A stretch of 28,564 nucleotides of DNA from Ruminococcus sp. UBA1394 (lineage in GTDB: Bacteria > Bacillota > Clostridia > Oscillospirales > Ruminococcaceae): contig DBQM01000056.1 in NCBI GenBank assembly GCA_002305725.1, positions 102,698-131,261 on the forward strand, in the 5' to 3' direction. Shown piece after piece: positions 15,997 through 23,225 of the stretch (position 1 is its first letter; each line of letters begins with the position of its first letter). Both the position numbers and the translations under genes were made by a program. The notes beneath the pieces were generated by a model that saw only the letters and a list, made by a program, of their open reading frames with translations, did not search any database and was not told the DNA's origin.

Positions 15997-16593
15997 ATGG
16001 CTAAAATCGGACTTTTCGGCGGCAGCTTCAATCCCATTCACAACGGGCATATGAACCTTGCCTTATCGGTAAAAAAATCTCTCGGTCTGGACAGAATTAT
16101 CCTTATCCCTTCCGGTACTTCTCCTCACAAATCCAGCAGTGAGTATGCTCCTGCTGAGGACAGGCTTGAAATGTGCCGCCTTGCCTGTGAGGGACATGAC
16201 GGCTTTGAGGTAAGCGACTATGAAATCACAAAGCCGGGAAAAAGCTATACTGTCTACACAGTAAGACATTTTAAGAAGCTTTTTCCGGAGGATGAACTGT
16301 ATCTCCTTGTGGGCAGCGATATGCTTTTAAGCTTTGATACATGGTTTGAATACCGTGAAATACTGGAAAATGTCACAGTTGCGGCGGTATCCCGCACCGG
16401 AGATGATACTGATGAATTGTTGAAAATGACGGAAAAACTGTCTGATTACGGCAAATGTATTGTGGTAAATGCCGACGCCATTACGATTTCTTCATCGGAA
16501 ATAAGAAAAATGATAAAAAATAATATAGATTTATCTTGCTATTTGAATGGAAAAGTAGTAAAATATATTATGCTGAAAAAATTGTATATGTAA
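15997..16593 (+). CDS. nadD: Nicotinate-nucleotide adenylyltransferase
   Basis: Joins nicotinate mononucleotide and ATP into deamido-NAD in NAD synthesis. 198 aa, normal length. Seen: the nucleotidyltransferase loop GLFGGSFNPIHNGH (5-18) with its HxGH motif, LIPSGTSPHK, LEMCRLACEG, LLVGSDMLLSFDTWFEY and the second ATP motif ISSSEIRKMI. The ATG lies one base past the yhbY stop with no strong binding site of its own, so translation is probably coupled. The last 100 bases are markedly AT-rich and hold a possible promoter for the genes downstream. Confidence 0.96.
   Translation: MAKIGLFGGSFNPIHNGHMNLALSVKKSLGLDRIILIPSGTSPHKSSSEYAPAEDRLEMCRLACEGHDGFEVSDYEITKPGKSYTVYTVRHFKKLFPEDELYLLVGSDMLLSFDTWFEYREILENVTVAAVSRTGDDTDELLKMTEKLSDYGKCIVVNADAITISSSEIRKMIKNNIDLSCYLNGKVVKYIMLKKLYM
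16536..16564 (+). promoter_or_regulatory. Possible internal promoter within the 3' end of nadD
   Basis: TTGCTA (16536-16541) and TAAAAT (16559-16564) are 17 bases apart, matching consensus at 4 and 5 of 6 positions. The expected start near 16571 would give a leader of about 50 bases before yqeK. It lies in an AT-rich patch in an otherwise mid-GC operon; such patches can match by chance. Confidence 0.4.
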
Positions 16594-16623
16594 ATCTGAA
16601 TTTTATCAGGGAGTTTTGTTTTG

Positions 16624-17217
16624 ATGTGTGATTTTGATGATGTGAAAAATCTTCTCGAAAAGCGGCTTTCAAAAAAGAGGTATACTCATTCTCTCAATGT
16701 TGCGGACGAGGCATATAAGCTTGCGGAAGAATACGGGGAAAATCCGGAAAAGGCTTATTTTGCCGGTCTGGTTCACGATATCTGCAAGGAGGAAGAACCC
16801 GAAGAACTCAAAAGGCTTATTCTCAAATGCGATACCATAACAAACATTGAGCTTTCCTCCAAATCTTTGTGGCACGGTCCGGCAGGCTCGTGCTATATAC
16901 AGGAGCAGCTTGGGATAAAAGATAAGGATATTATCAACGCCGTAAGATTTCATACAATTGGAAGAGCAGGCATGACAAGGCTTGAGGAAATTGTATATCT
17001 TGCTGATCTGATTTCAAAGGACAGAGATTATAAGGACGCTGACAAAATGAGAAAGCTTGCGTGGTCTGATTTTGACCGGGCAATGCTTGAGGCAGTATGC
17101 TTTTCCATAACAAGTGTTGTGAAAAAGCATGGGTATATTCCCGTTTATTCAATTGAGGCATATAATCAGTATAATTATTTATACCTTGCCCGAAAGAAAA
17201 GTAAGGAGAAAAAGTAA
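16624..17217 (+). CDS. yqeK: HD-domain hydrolase YqeK (symmetrical Ap4A hydrolase family)
   Basis: Predicted to split diadenosine tetraphosphate symmetrically to two ADP, as shown for clostridial and bacillar YqeK. About 197 aa. Seen: the HD-domain metal residues His22 (THSLNVADEA), His51-Asp52 (GLVHDICKEE), then LWHGPAGSCYI, VRFHTIGRAGM and VYLADLISKDRDY. A TTG at 16621 is directly before the ATG; GGGAG at 16609-16613 gives 10 bases of spacing to the ATG and 7 to the TTG, so the start is uncertain by one residue. Sits between nadD and the LCP gene, overlapping the latter by one base. Confidence 0.9.
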   Translation: MCDFDDVKNLLEKRLSKKRYTHSLNVADEAYKLAEEYGENPEKAYFAGLVHDICKEEEPEELKRLILKCDTITNIELSSKSLWHGPAGSCYIQEQLGIKDKDIINAVRFHTIGRAGMTRLEEIVYLADLISKDRDYKDADKMRKLAWSDFDRAMLEAVCFSITSVVKKHGYIPVYSIEAYNQYNYLYLARKKSKEKK

Positions 17218-18545
17218 TGGCAAAACATAAGAAATCCGGCAAAAAAAGCAATGTGAAACCGGCTTCAAAGTCTGACAAAAAAGACAGCAGAAAGAGAAAG
17301 AAAAGCTCCACGCTTCAGGAAAAAATCATTATAGCAGTTTCTATAATAGTCGGTATTATAATTATTGCTGTTATGGTTTTAAACATTCCTATCATTGCTG
17401 TTACCAAAACAAACAATGACGGAAGTACATATACAGAATATGTTTCAATTCTGAAGTGGGTCAAGTCACGTCAGCCTCTGGTTGAAAAGGAAGGCATTCT
17501 TTCAAAGGATACCAACAGCTACGAACTTAAAAGCGAGGCGGAAGAAGTTGATGACAAGCGTGATTTTACAAATGACCAGATAATCGAGGGACAGTTTACC
17601 GTTCTTTGCCTGGGCTTTGATGAATCACGTTCAAATTCCGACGTTATGATGCTTTTCCATTTTGACATTGTCAATGACAAGATAAATATTCTGCAGATAC
17701 CTCGTGACAGCTTTGTACCGGACTACACAAGCAGTGAAAACGGCAAGATAAACAGCGTTTATACGCTGGGTGACGAAAGCCTTATCCCGATTCAGAGAAC
17801 TGTTGACGCTGTAAGAGATACATTCGGAATACCAATCGACAGATATATTACAACAGGCTGTGACGATATCGTGGATATGGTTGATCTGATAGGCGGTATC
17901 CCGATTGATTTGCCGGAGGACGTTTTCTATTCCTACGATAAGATTCTTTACGCCGGCGAACAGGTCTTAAACGGTGAACAGGCAGAGCTTTTCGTCCGTG
18001 CAAGAAAGGGATATATCGAGGGAGATATCGGACGTGTCAAGGCACAGCGTATTTTCCTTGCGGCTGCAATGGAAAAGGCTCTTGATATGGGAACGGTTGA
18101 ACTGACTAAATTCCTTACAGAAGTGTATAATAAAGGATATATCGGTACTGACCTGACACTCCAGGAAATGAGCATTCTCTCAGATTTCGGAAGCAAGATG
18201 GATCTTGATGATGTTACAGTACACATGGTTCCGGGAGAGGCTGTTGACGATTATAACGGTTATTCCGTATGGTCTATTCATAAGAATGCAACAGTTGACC
18301 TCCTCAATGAATATTTCAGACCATATCAGCCGGATCTGACCTATGATGCGCTTCCGATTACTGAAATTGTTGAATCAGATTACCAGACAACAGGTATATA
18401 TGATGATACACAGGATACATTGCAGGAGATAGCAGACGGTGCAAAGCCGGGCGAAAGTAAAAAGGCAAACGAGCCTGCGACGGAGGAAACAGGGTACAGC
18501 CGTGAGGAATACGGTTATGATGAAGAAGATGATTACGGCTACTAA
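17217..18545 (+). CDS. LytR-CpsA-Psr (LCP) family cell-wall glycopolymer ligase
   Basis: LCP enzymes transfer teichoic acids or capsule from lipid carriers to peptidoglycan on the outer face of the membrane. 442 aa. Seen: a very basic Lys/Ser cytoplasmic N-terminus (1-36), one membrane segment at about 37-60, then the LCP domain from about 125 (FTVLCLGFDESRSNSDVMML, ILQIPRDSFV, GKINSVYTLG, LIGGIPIDLPEDV, LFVRARKG, GDIGRVKAQRIFLAA). Arg residues in the two late motifs belong to the pyrophosphate-binding set. The C-terminal 45 residues are acidic and end in repeated Glu/Asp-Tyr-Gly, an unusual surface tail. AAGGAG precedes the ATG, which overlaps the yqeK stop by one base. The LCP-rsfS arrangement is common in Clostridia. 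Confidence 0.92.
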   Translation: MAKHKKSGKKSNVKPASKSDKKDSRKRKKSSTLQEKIIIAVSIIVGIIIIAVMVLNIPIIAVTKTNNDGSTYTEYVSILKWVKSRQPLVEKEGILSKDTNSYELKSEAEEVDDKRDFTNDQIIEGQFTVLCLGFDESRSNSDVMMLFHFDIVNDKINILQIPRDSFVPDYTSSENGKINSVYTLGDESLIPIQRTVDAVRDTFGIPIDRYITTGCDDIVDMVDLIGGIPIDLPEDVFYSYDKILYAGEQVLNGEQAELFVRARKGYIEGDIGRVKAQRIFLAAAMEKALDMGTVELTKFLTEVYNKGYIGTDLTLQEMSILSDFGSKMDLDDVTVHMVPGEAVDDYNGYSVWSIHKNATVDLLNEYFRPYQPDLTYDALPITEIVESDYQTTGIYDDTQDTLQEIADGAKPGESKKANEPATEETGYSREEYGYDEEDDYGY

Positions 18546-18559
18546 AAAGGAGAGAATAT

Positions 18560-18913
18560 ATGACTCAGAATGAAATGCTTGAAAAAATCATAAAAACCCT
18601 TGACAATAAAAAAGCCGAGGAAATAAAAGCAATAAAAATTACTGACCTTACAATTCTGGCGGATTATTTTATCATTGCAAACGGTACAAGCACGACCCAT
18701 ACCAAAACACTTGCCGAGGAAGTTGAATATCAGCTTTCCCAGGAGGGAATAGAGCCGAACAGGACCGAAGGGTACAACGGCTCAAACTGGGTCATTCTTG
18801 ATTACGGTGATATAGTGGTACACGTTTTCTATAAGGAAACAAGGGATTATTATCAGCTTGAAAGACTCTGGTCTGACGGGGAAATGATTGACATCGGGGC
18901 ATATCTGACGTAA
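18560..18913 (+). CDS. rsfS: Ribosome silencing factor RsfS
   Basis: Binds bL14 on the 50S subunit and blocks subunit joining when nutrients are low. 117 aa, normal length. Seen: the family block ITDLTILADYFIIANGTST, KTLAEEVEYQL, NWVILDYGDIVVHVFY and RDYYQLERLWSDG. AAAGGAG precedes the ATG. It follows the LCP gene by 14 bases and completes the yhbY-nadD-yqeK-LCP-rsfS cluster. Confidence 0.96.
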   Translation: MTQNEMLEKIIKTLDNKKAEEIKAIKITDLTILADYFIIANGTSTTHTKTLAEEVEYQLSQEGIEPNRTEGYNGSNWVILDYGDIVVHVFYKETRDYYQLERLWSDGEMIDIGAYLT

Positions 18914-18926
18914 GGAGTGTTTTATT

Positions 18927-19283
18927 ATGAAAACAAACAATGAACAGGGACGTACAGTAGCGCTTATCGTGGGTATTTACTTTGTTGCCAAGTCGGTTTT
19001 AAATCTGATTCTCGGCGGCGGTGTAATGGATATCATCATATCCGCTGTTGAAGCCGTGGCTCTTTATACCGGTCTTATGTACCTGAACTATGTTGTAGCT
19101 GCAATTGCAGTTATAGTAGTACTGAAAAATCTGATTCCGAATATTCAGAATCTCGGCAGCAACTGGATCTATCTGCTTGAAGGCGTAATTGACGTTGTCT
19201 GCGCACTGATACTTTGCTTTGCTGAGAATGTAAAGGCACATTTTACAAATAAATGGTCTGAATTTTTCGGAGGAGAAAAATAA
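18927..19283 (+). CDS. Small membrane protein of unknown function
   Basis: 118 aa, not recognised. Seen: three or four hydrophobic segments, near VALIVGIYFVAKSVLNLIL, DIIISAVEAVALYTGLMYL, YVVAAIAVIVVLKNLI and WIYLLEGVIDVVCALILCF, with a short polar N-terminus and a polar tail ending in GGEK. No catalytic or metal motif is visible. AAGGAG precedes the ATG. It lies 13 bases after rsfS and 21 before leuS, so it is cotranscribed with translation genes. Function open. Confidence 0.8.
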   Translation: MKTNNEQGRTVALIVGIYFVAKSVLNLILGGGVMDIIISAVEAVALYTGLMYLNYVVAAIAVIVVLKNLIPNIQNLGSNWIYLLEGVIDVVCALILCFAENVKAHFTNKWSEFFGGEK

Positions 19284-19304
19284 ATTTTAAGAGGAATGAT
19301 ATAA

Positions 19305-21713
19305 ATGAGTGAGAAGTACAACTTTACAGCCATAGAGAAAAAATGGCAGAAATACTGGGATGACCATAAGACTTTCAGAGCAGGAACTGACTATTCAAAG
19401 CCAAAGTTCTATGCGCTGGTTGAGTTCCCGTATCCGTCCGGACAGGGACTTCATATCGGTCACCCTCGTCCGTATACTGCAATGGACATAGTTTCCAGAA
19501 AAAGACGTCTTGAGGGTTATAACGTTCTTTTCCCTATGGGCTGGGACGCTTTTGGTCTGCCGACTGAAAACTATGCTATCAAAAACAAGATTCACCCTGC
19601 AATAGTTACAAAGAAAAATATTGCACATTTCAAGGATCAGCTGAAAATGCTGGGACTTTCATTCGACTGGGAAAGAGAAGTTGATACAACTGACCCTGAG
19701 TACTACAAGTGGACTCAGTGGATTTTCCTTGAAATGTTCAAAAAGGGTCTTGCATATAAAAAGGAAATGGCTGTAAACTGGTGTACCTCATGTAAGGTAG
19801 TACTTGCCAATGAAGAAGTTGTCGGCGGTCACTGCGAACGTTGCGGCGGAGAGGTTATCAGAAAGGTTAAGTCACAGTGGATGCTGAAAATTACAGAGTA
19901 TGCACAGCGACTCCTTGATGACCTTGCAGAAGTAAACTACCTTGACAAAATCAAGTCCACACAGGTAAACTGGATAGGACGTTCAACAGGTGCTGAGGTT
20001 AATTTCGGTTCAACTGCCGGAGATATACTGACAGTTTATACCACAAGACCTGACACACTTTTCGGCGCTACATACATGGTTATTGCGCCGGAGCACCCGT
20101 ACATTGAAAAATGGGCAGACAAGCTTGAAAACATGGACGAGATAAAAGCGTATCAGGAAATGGCTGCAAAGAAGTCTGACTTCGACCGTACAGAAATGAA
20201 CAAGGACAAGACAGGTGTTGAGCTTAAAGGCGTTAAGGGTATCAATCCGGTAAACGGTAAGGAAATCCCGATTTTCATTTCCGACTACGTTCTCATGTCC
20301 TACGGTACAGGCGCTATTATGGCTGTCCCTGCCCACGATACCCGTGACTATGAGTTTGCAAAGGTGTTCAACCTGCCTATTATCGAGGTTGTAAAGGGCG
20401 GCGACGTTGAAAAAGAAGCGTTTACCGACTGTGCAACAGGAATTATGACAAACAGCGGTTTCCTTGACGGTCTGTCCGTTGAGGAGGCAAAGGTTAAGAT
20501 AAAGGAATGGCTGGAGGAAAACGGCAAGGGTCATTCAAAGGTAAACTACAAGCTGCGTGACTGGGTATTCTCCCGTCAGCGTTACTGGGGCGAGCCTATC
20601 CCTGTTGTTTACTGTGAAAAGTGCGGCTGGGTGGCACTCCCTGAGGATCAGCTGCCGCTGACACTTCCGGACGTTGAAAGCTATATGCCGACAGACAACG
20701 GTGAAAGTCCGCTTTCAACCCTCGACAGCTTTATAAACACAACCTGTCCGCACTGCGGAGGTCCTGCAAAGAGAGAAACTGATACAATGCCTCAGTGGGC
20801 AGGCTCATCATGGTACTTCCTCAGATACTGCGACCCGAAAAACAAGGAGTGCCTTGCGTCCAGGGAAGCCCTTGAATACTGGATGCCTGTTGACTGGTAC
20901 AACGGCGGTATGGAGCATACAACTCTCCACCTGCTGTATTCACGTTTCTGGCACAAGTTCCTCTATGATATCGGCGTGACAACTACAAAAGAGCCGTACA
21001 TGAAGCGTACCTCACACGGTATGATTCTCGGCGAGGACGGACAGAAGATGTCCAAATCAAGAGGCAATGTAATCAATCCGGATGACGTTGTAAAGGAATA
21101 CGGCGCTGATACACTCCGTCTTTACGAAATGTTTATCGGCGATTTTGAAAAGACTGCTCCGTGGAGTCCGTCAAGCATCAAGGGCTGTAAGAGATTCCTT
21201 GACAGAGTATGGGCACTTCAGGACTGCCTCATTGACGGTGACGAGTACAGAAAAGAGCTGACGACTTCTTTCCACAAGACAATTAAGAAGGTCAGCGAGG
21301 ACATTGAAAGCCTTAAATTCAACACAGCTATTGCCGCTATGATGGCACTGCTCAACGAGATAAATGCAACAGGCAATATTAACCATGCCGAGCTGAAAAC
21401 ACTGCTCATGCTGCTGAATCCGTTTGCTCCGCACCTTACTGAGGAAATGTATGAGAGCAATTTCGGCGCTATCCTCAACGAACAGCCGTGGCCGAAGTAT
21501 GACGAGGCTCTCTGTGTTGATGATACTGTTGAAATCGTTGTACAGGTAAACGGCAAGATCAAGGCAAAGATGAATGTCCAGAAGGACGGCGACAAGGACG
21601 CAATCCTTGCAGACGCTCTGAATGACGAAAAGGTAAATGAGGCTGTCAGCGGAAAGACAATTGTAAAACAGATATATGTACCAAATAAACTTGTAAATTT
21701 TGTTGTAAAGTAA
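19305..21713 (+). CDS. leuS: Leucyl-tRNA synthetase
   Basis: Class Ia aminoacyl-tRNA synthetase. 802 aa, normal bacterial length. Seen: PYPSGQGLHIGHPRPYTAMD with HIGH at 50-53, MGWDAFGLPTENYA, a Cys pair set (CTSC, CERC) in the zinc-like insert near 163-180, the CP1 editing domain with TTRPDTLFGATYMVIAPEH and VPAHDTRDYEFA, MPQWAGSSWYFLRYCDP, and KMSKS at 581-585 in GEDGQKMSKSRGN. The C-terminal tRNA-binding part ends in VVQVNGKIKAKM and a short basic tail. GAGGA precedes the ATG. Last gene of the long run that begins at 2390. Confidence 0.98.
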   Translation: MSEKYNFTAIEKKWQKYWDDHKTFRAGTDYSKPKFYALVEFPYPSGQGLHIGHPRPYTAMDIVSRKRRLEGYNVLFPMGWDAFGLPTENYAIKNKIHPAIVTKKNIAHFKDQLKMLGLSFDWEREVDTTDPEYYKWTQWIFLEMFKKGLAYKKEMAVNWCTSCKVVLANEEVVGGHCERCGGEVIRKVKSQWMLKITEYAQRLLDDLAEVNYLDKIKSTQVNWIGRSTGAEVNFGSTAGDILTVYTTRPDTLFGATYMVIAPEHPYIEKWADKLENMDEIKAYQEMAAKKSDFDRTEMNKDKTGVELKGVKGINPVNGKEIPIFISDYVLMSYGTGAIMAVPAHDTRDYEFAKVFNLPIIEVVKGGDVEKEAFTDCATGIMTNSGFLDGLSVEEAKVKIKEWLEENGKGHSKVNYKLRDWVFSRQRYWGEPIPVVYCEKCGWVALPEDQLPLTLPDVESYMPTDNGESPLSTLDSFINTTCPHCGGPAKRETDTMPQWAGSSWYFLRYCDPKNKECLASREALEYWMPVDWYNGGMEHTTLHLLYSRFWHKFLYDIGVTTTKEPYMKRTSHGMILGEDGQKMSKSRGNVINPDDVVKEYGADTLRLYEMFIGDFEKTAPWSPSSIKGCKRFLDRVWALQDCLIDGDEYRKELTTSFHKTIKKVSEDIESLKFNTAIAAMMALLNEINATGNINHAELKTLLMLLNPFAPHLTEEMYESNFGAILNEQPWPKYDEALCVDDTVEIVVQVNGKIKAKMNVQKDGDKDAILADALNDEKVNEAVSGKTIVKQIYVPNKLVNFVVK

Positions 21714-21722
21714 CAAAATTTA
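21694..21722 (+). other. AT-rich inverted repeat spanning the leuS stop
   Basis: TAAATTTTGTT (21694-21704) and AACAAAATTTA (21712-21722) are perfect 11-base complements around a 7-base loop that reaches into the stop codon. There is no T-run after it and it has only two G-C pairs, so it is a poor terminator, but it is the only candidate 3' structure before the next promoter. Confidence 0.5.
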
Positions 21723-21741
21723 ACTTGCCAGGAATAAAAGC

Positions 21742-21770
21742 TTGACAACCATATCATTTTATGATAAAAT
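21742..21770 (+). promoter_or_regulatory. Sigma-A promoter of rpsU
   Basis: TTGACA (21742-21747, perfect) and TAAAAT (21765-21770, one mismatch) are 17 bases apart. The expected start near 21777 leaves a leader of about 154 bases before the rpsU GTG. Confidence 0.85.
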
Positions 21771-21776
21771 GAGTAA

Positions 21777-21924
21777 TAAGTTACAAATTAAGTCTGCTAT
21801 TGCAGCAAAACAAGGTTTGATAGACTGACATTCATGCTGATTTATCGGTGTGATATGATTAGTATATATTTAGAAGCAGAGAAGTTTGCATCTAAAAACC
21901 TCTGTCTTTGAGGCAAAGGGAGGG
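21777..21924 (+). promoter_or_regulatory. rpsU 5' leader with alternative hairpins
   Basis: Leader of the S21 gene. CCTC (21899-21902) can pair with GAGG (21910-21913), stacked on TTTG (21885-21888) with CAAA (21914-21917), just before the Shine-Dalgarno GGGAGGG (21918-21924). CAGAG (21877-21881) can instead pair with CTCTG (21900-21904), which excludes the first. Stems are short, so a regulatory role is only a possibility. Confidence 0.35.
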
Positions 21925-21930
21925 AAAACA

Positions 21931-22104
21931 GTGGCAGAAGTTCGCGTTGGTAAGAACGAATCATTAGACACAGCTCTTAAGCGTTTTAAGAGATCATGTG
22001 CTAAGGACGGCGTTATTGCTGAAGTTCGTAAGAGAGAACATTACGAAAAGCCTTCAGTTAAACGTAAGAAGAAGTCTGAGGCAGCTCGTAAGCGTAAATA
22101 TTAA
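21931..22104 (+). CDS. rpsU: 30S ribosomal protein S21 (bS21)
   Basis: 57 aa, normal length; a basic protein near the platform of the 30S subunit. Seen: AEVRVGKNESLDTALKRFKR, the central EVRKREHYEKPSVKRKKK and the Lys/Arg-rich end ARKRKY. Starts with GTG at 21931: GGGAGGG ends 6 bases before it, and the protein then has the family N-terminus. An in-frame TTG at 21886 would add 15 unrelated residues and is rejected. Single-gene unit with its own promoter and terminator. Confidence 0.96.
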   Translation: MAEVRVGKNESLDTALKRFKRSCAKDGVIAEVRKREHYEKPSVKRKKKSEAARKRKY

Positions 22105-22142
22105 TCAGTATTAACGATTGCGCTGCAATCTGGTACAAAAAG

Positions 22143-22175
22143 AAAAAGCGGGCGAAAGCTCGCTTTTTTGTTTTT
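22143..22175 (+). terminator. Intrinsic terminator after rpsU
   Basis: AAAAAGCGGGC-type stem (22143-22153) closes on GAAA and pairs with 22158-22168 over 11 pairs, one a wobble, then TTTTTTGTTTTT. A smaller hairpin, GATTGC/GCAATC at 22116-22130, lies between it and the stop. Confidence 0.92.
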
Positions 22176-22227
22176 CTTATGATTTCGACAGCGTAATAGT
22201 GTATAATAGATAACGGAGGAAATACTG

Positions 22228-22716
22228 ATGCTTTTCAAAGCTGATTTTGCATTCTGGCGTGTCACTGAAATAACGCCGGAGTTTCTTATAAAAAACAATA
22301 TCAGAGGACTTTTGCTGGACCTTGACAACACGCTGACGACCCATGACAATCCTGTGCCGGGCGATGGTGTTACGGAGTGGCTTGACAGTATGAGGTCAGC
22401 CGGAATAAAGATGGTCATCGTTTCAAATAATCACCCGCCAAGAGTAAAGCCTTTTGCGGATATGCTGGGACTTGATTTTGTATGTGAGGGGAAAAAGCCT
22501 CTTTCAAGCGGTTTCAACAGGGCGCAGAAAAGAATGGGTATTCCGTTTTCACAGCTTGCTGTTGTGGGCGACCAGATTTTCACCGATATGCTGGGTGCGA
22601 ATCTGAAACGTGTGAGAGGAATTTTTGTGTATCCAATTGAGCATGAGAAAACAAAGTTCTTTAAGCTGAAAAGGTGGGCGGAAAAACCGTTTTTGCCAAA
22701 GCTGAGTAAAAAGTAA
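22228..22716 (+). CDS. yqeG: YqeG family HAD-type phosphatase
   Basis: 162 aa, HAD superfamily subclass IIIA; substrate unknown, and a tie to ribosome assembly or phosphatidylglycerophosphate has been suggested for relatives. Seen: motif I LLLDLDNTLTTHD with nucleophile Asp31 and Asp33, motif II VIVSNN, a KP motif III (GKKPLSSGF) and motif IV VVGDQIFTDMLGAN. GGAGG precedes the ATG. In Bacillus yqeG heads the cluster holding yhbY, nadD, yqeK and rsfS; here it is apart from it. Confidence 0.93.
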   Translation: MLFKADFAFWRVTEITPEFLIKNNIRGLLLDLDNTLTTHDNPVPGDGVTEWLDSMRSAGIKMVIVSNNHPPRVKPFADMLGLDFVCEGKKPLSSGFNRAQKRMGIPFSQLAVVGDQIFTDMLGANLKRVRGIFVYPIEHEKTKFFKLKRWAEKPFLPKLSKK

Positions 22717-22719
22717 AAT

Positions 22720-23223
22720 ATGATTATTGGTATTATTTCTGCCGTGATTGCAGCACTTGTGATTTTTCCTCTGTTCTCCTGCCTTGATAAAAAGCACAGC
22801 AAATATCAGTATGGCATTTTAAAAACAGGAAAAAGTACATTGATTATAGGGATAATAACTGATTGTGTTTCCATACTGTTTTGTACTTCATGGCTTTGGG
22901 CAGACGAAAACAAATTAACAGATTCTATTATCGGAATAATGATTCTGATTGCTGGGTTATTTTTAATTTTGGTTTATAGAAATTACCGGTTTTATTTTAA
23001 TGGAGAAACTTTTTATCAGCACGGTTTTTTCAGAAAAAATAGTGTATATAAATATTCAGATATTAAAACCGTAAAAGTAAATTACGATATTATTACTCTG
23101 GAATTTTATAATAATAAAAAGTTATGCATGACTGCAGACTTTTATCCTAATTTAGGCGAGTTTATCAAAGAACTTGAAACGCACGTTAAAATAAAATATA
23201 TTGATGAAGATGAGGAGGACTGA
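22720..23223 (+). CDS. AT-rich membrane protein with PH-like C-terminal half
   Basis: 167 aa, not recognised. Seen: three hydrophobic segments (IIGIISAVIAALVIFPLFSC, TLIIGIITDCVSILFCTSW, SIIGIMILIAGLFLILVY), then a soluble half with YRFYFNGETFYQHGFF, YKYSDIKTVKVNYDIITLEF and a helix near LGEFIKELE, the pattern of small membrane proteins with a bacterial PH-like domain. Base use is far more AT-rich than in yqeG or the next gene, with many AAA, AAT and ATT codons. Only 3 bases follow the yqeG stop and no clear Shine-Dalgarno is seen, so it is probably coupled. Function unknown; its tail carries the binding site of the next gene. Confidence 0.75.
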   Translation: MIIGIISAVIAALVIFPLFSCLDKKHSKYQYGILKTGKSTLIIGIITDCVSILFCTSWLWADENKLTDSIIGIMILIAGLFLILVYRNYRFYFNGETFYQHGFFRKNSVYKYSDIKTVKVNYDIITLEFYNNKKLCMTADFYPNLGEFIKELETHVKIKYIDEDEED

Positions 23224-23225
23224 AA

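Noticed and set aside
21171..21757. Long open frames antisense to leuS
   Set aside because: They mirror the codon pattern of leuS, have no binding site and match no family I know. The same holds for antisense frames in dprA, the radical SAM gene and smc.
21886..21930. Longer S21 from TTG at 21886
   Set aside because: Would add 15 residues foreign to the family; GTG at 21931 has the strong binding site.
22202..22207. TATAAT before yqeG as promoter
   Set aside because: No -35 at 16-18 bases and the start would fall at the Shine-Dalgarno; the rpsU terminator tail overlaps the region.
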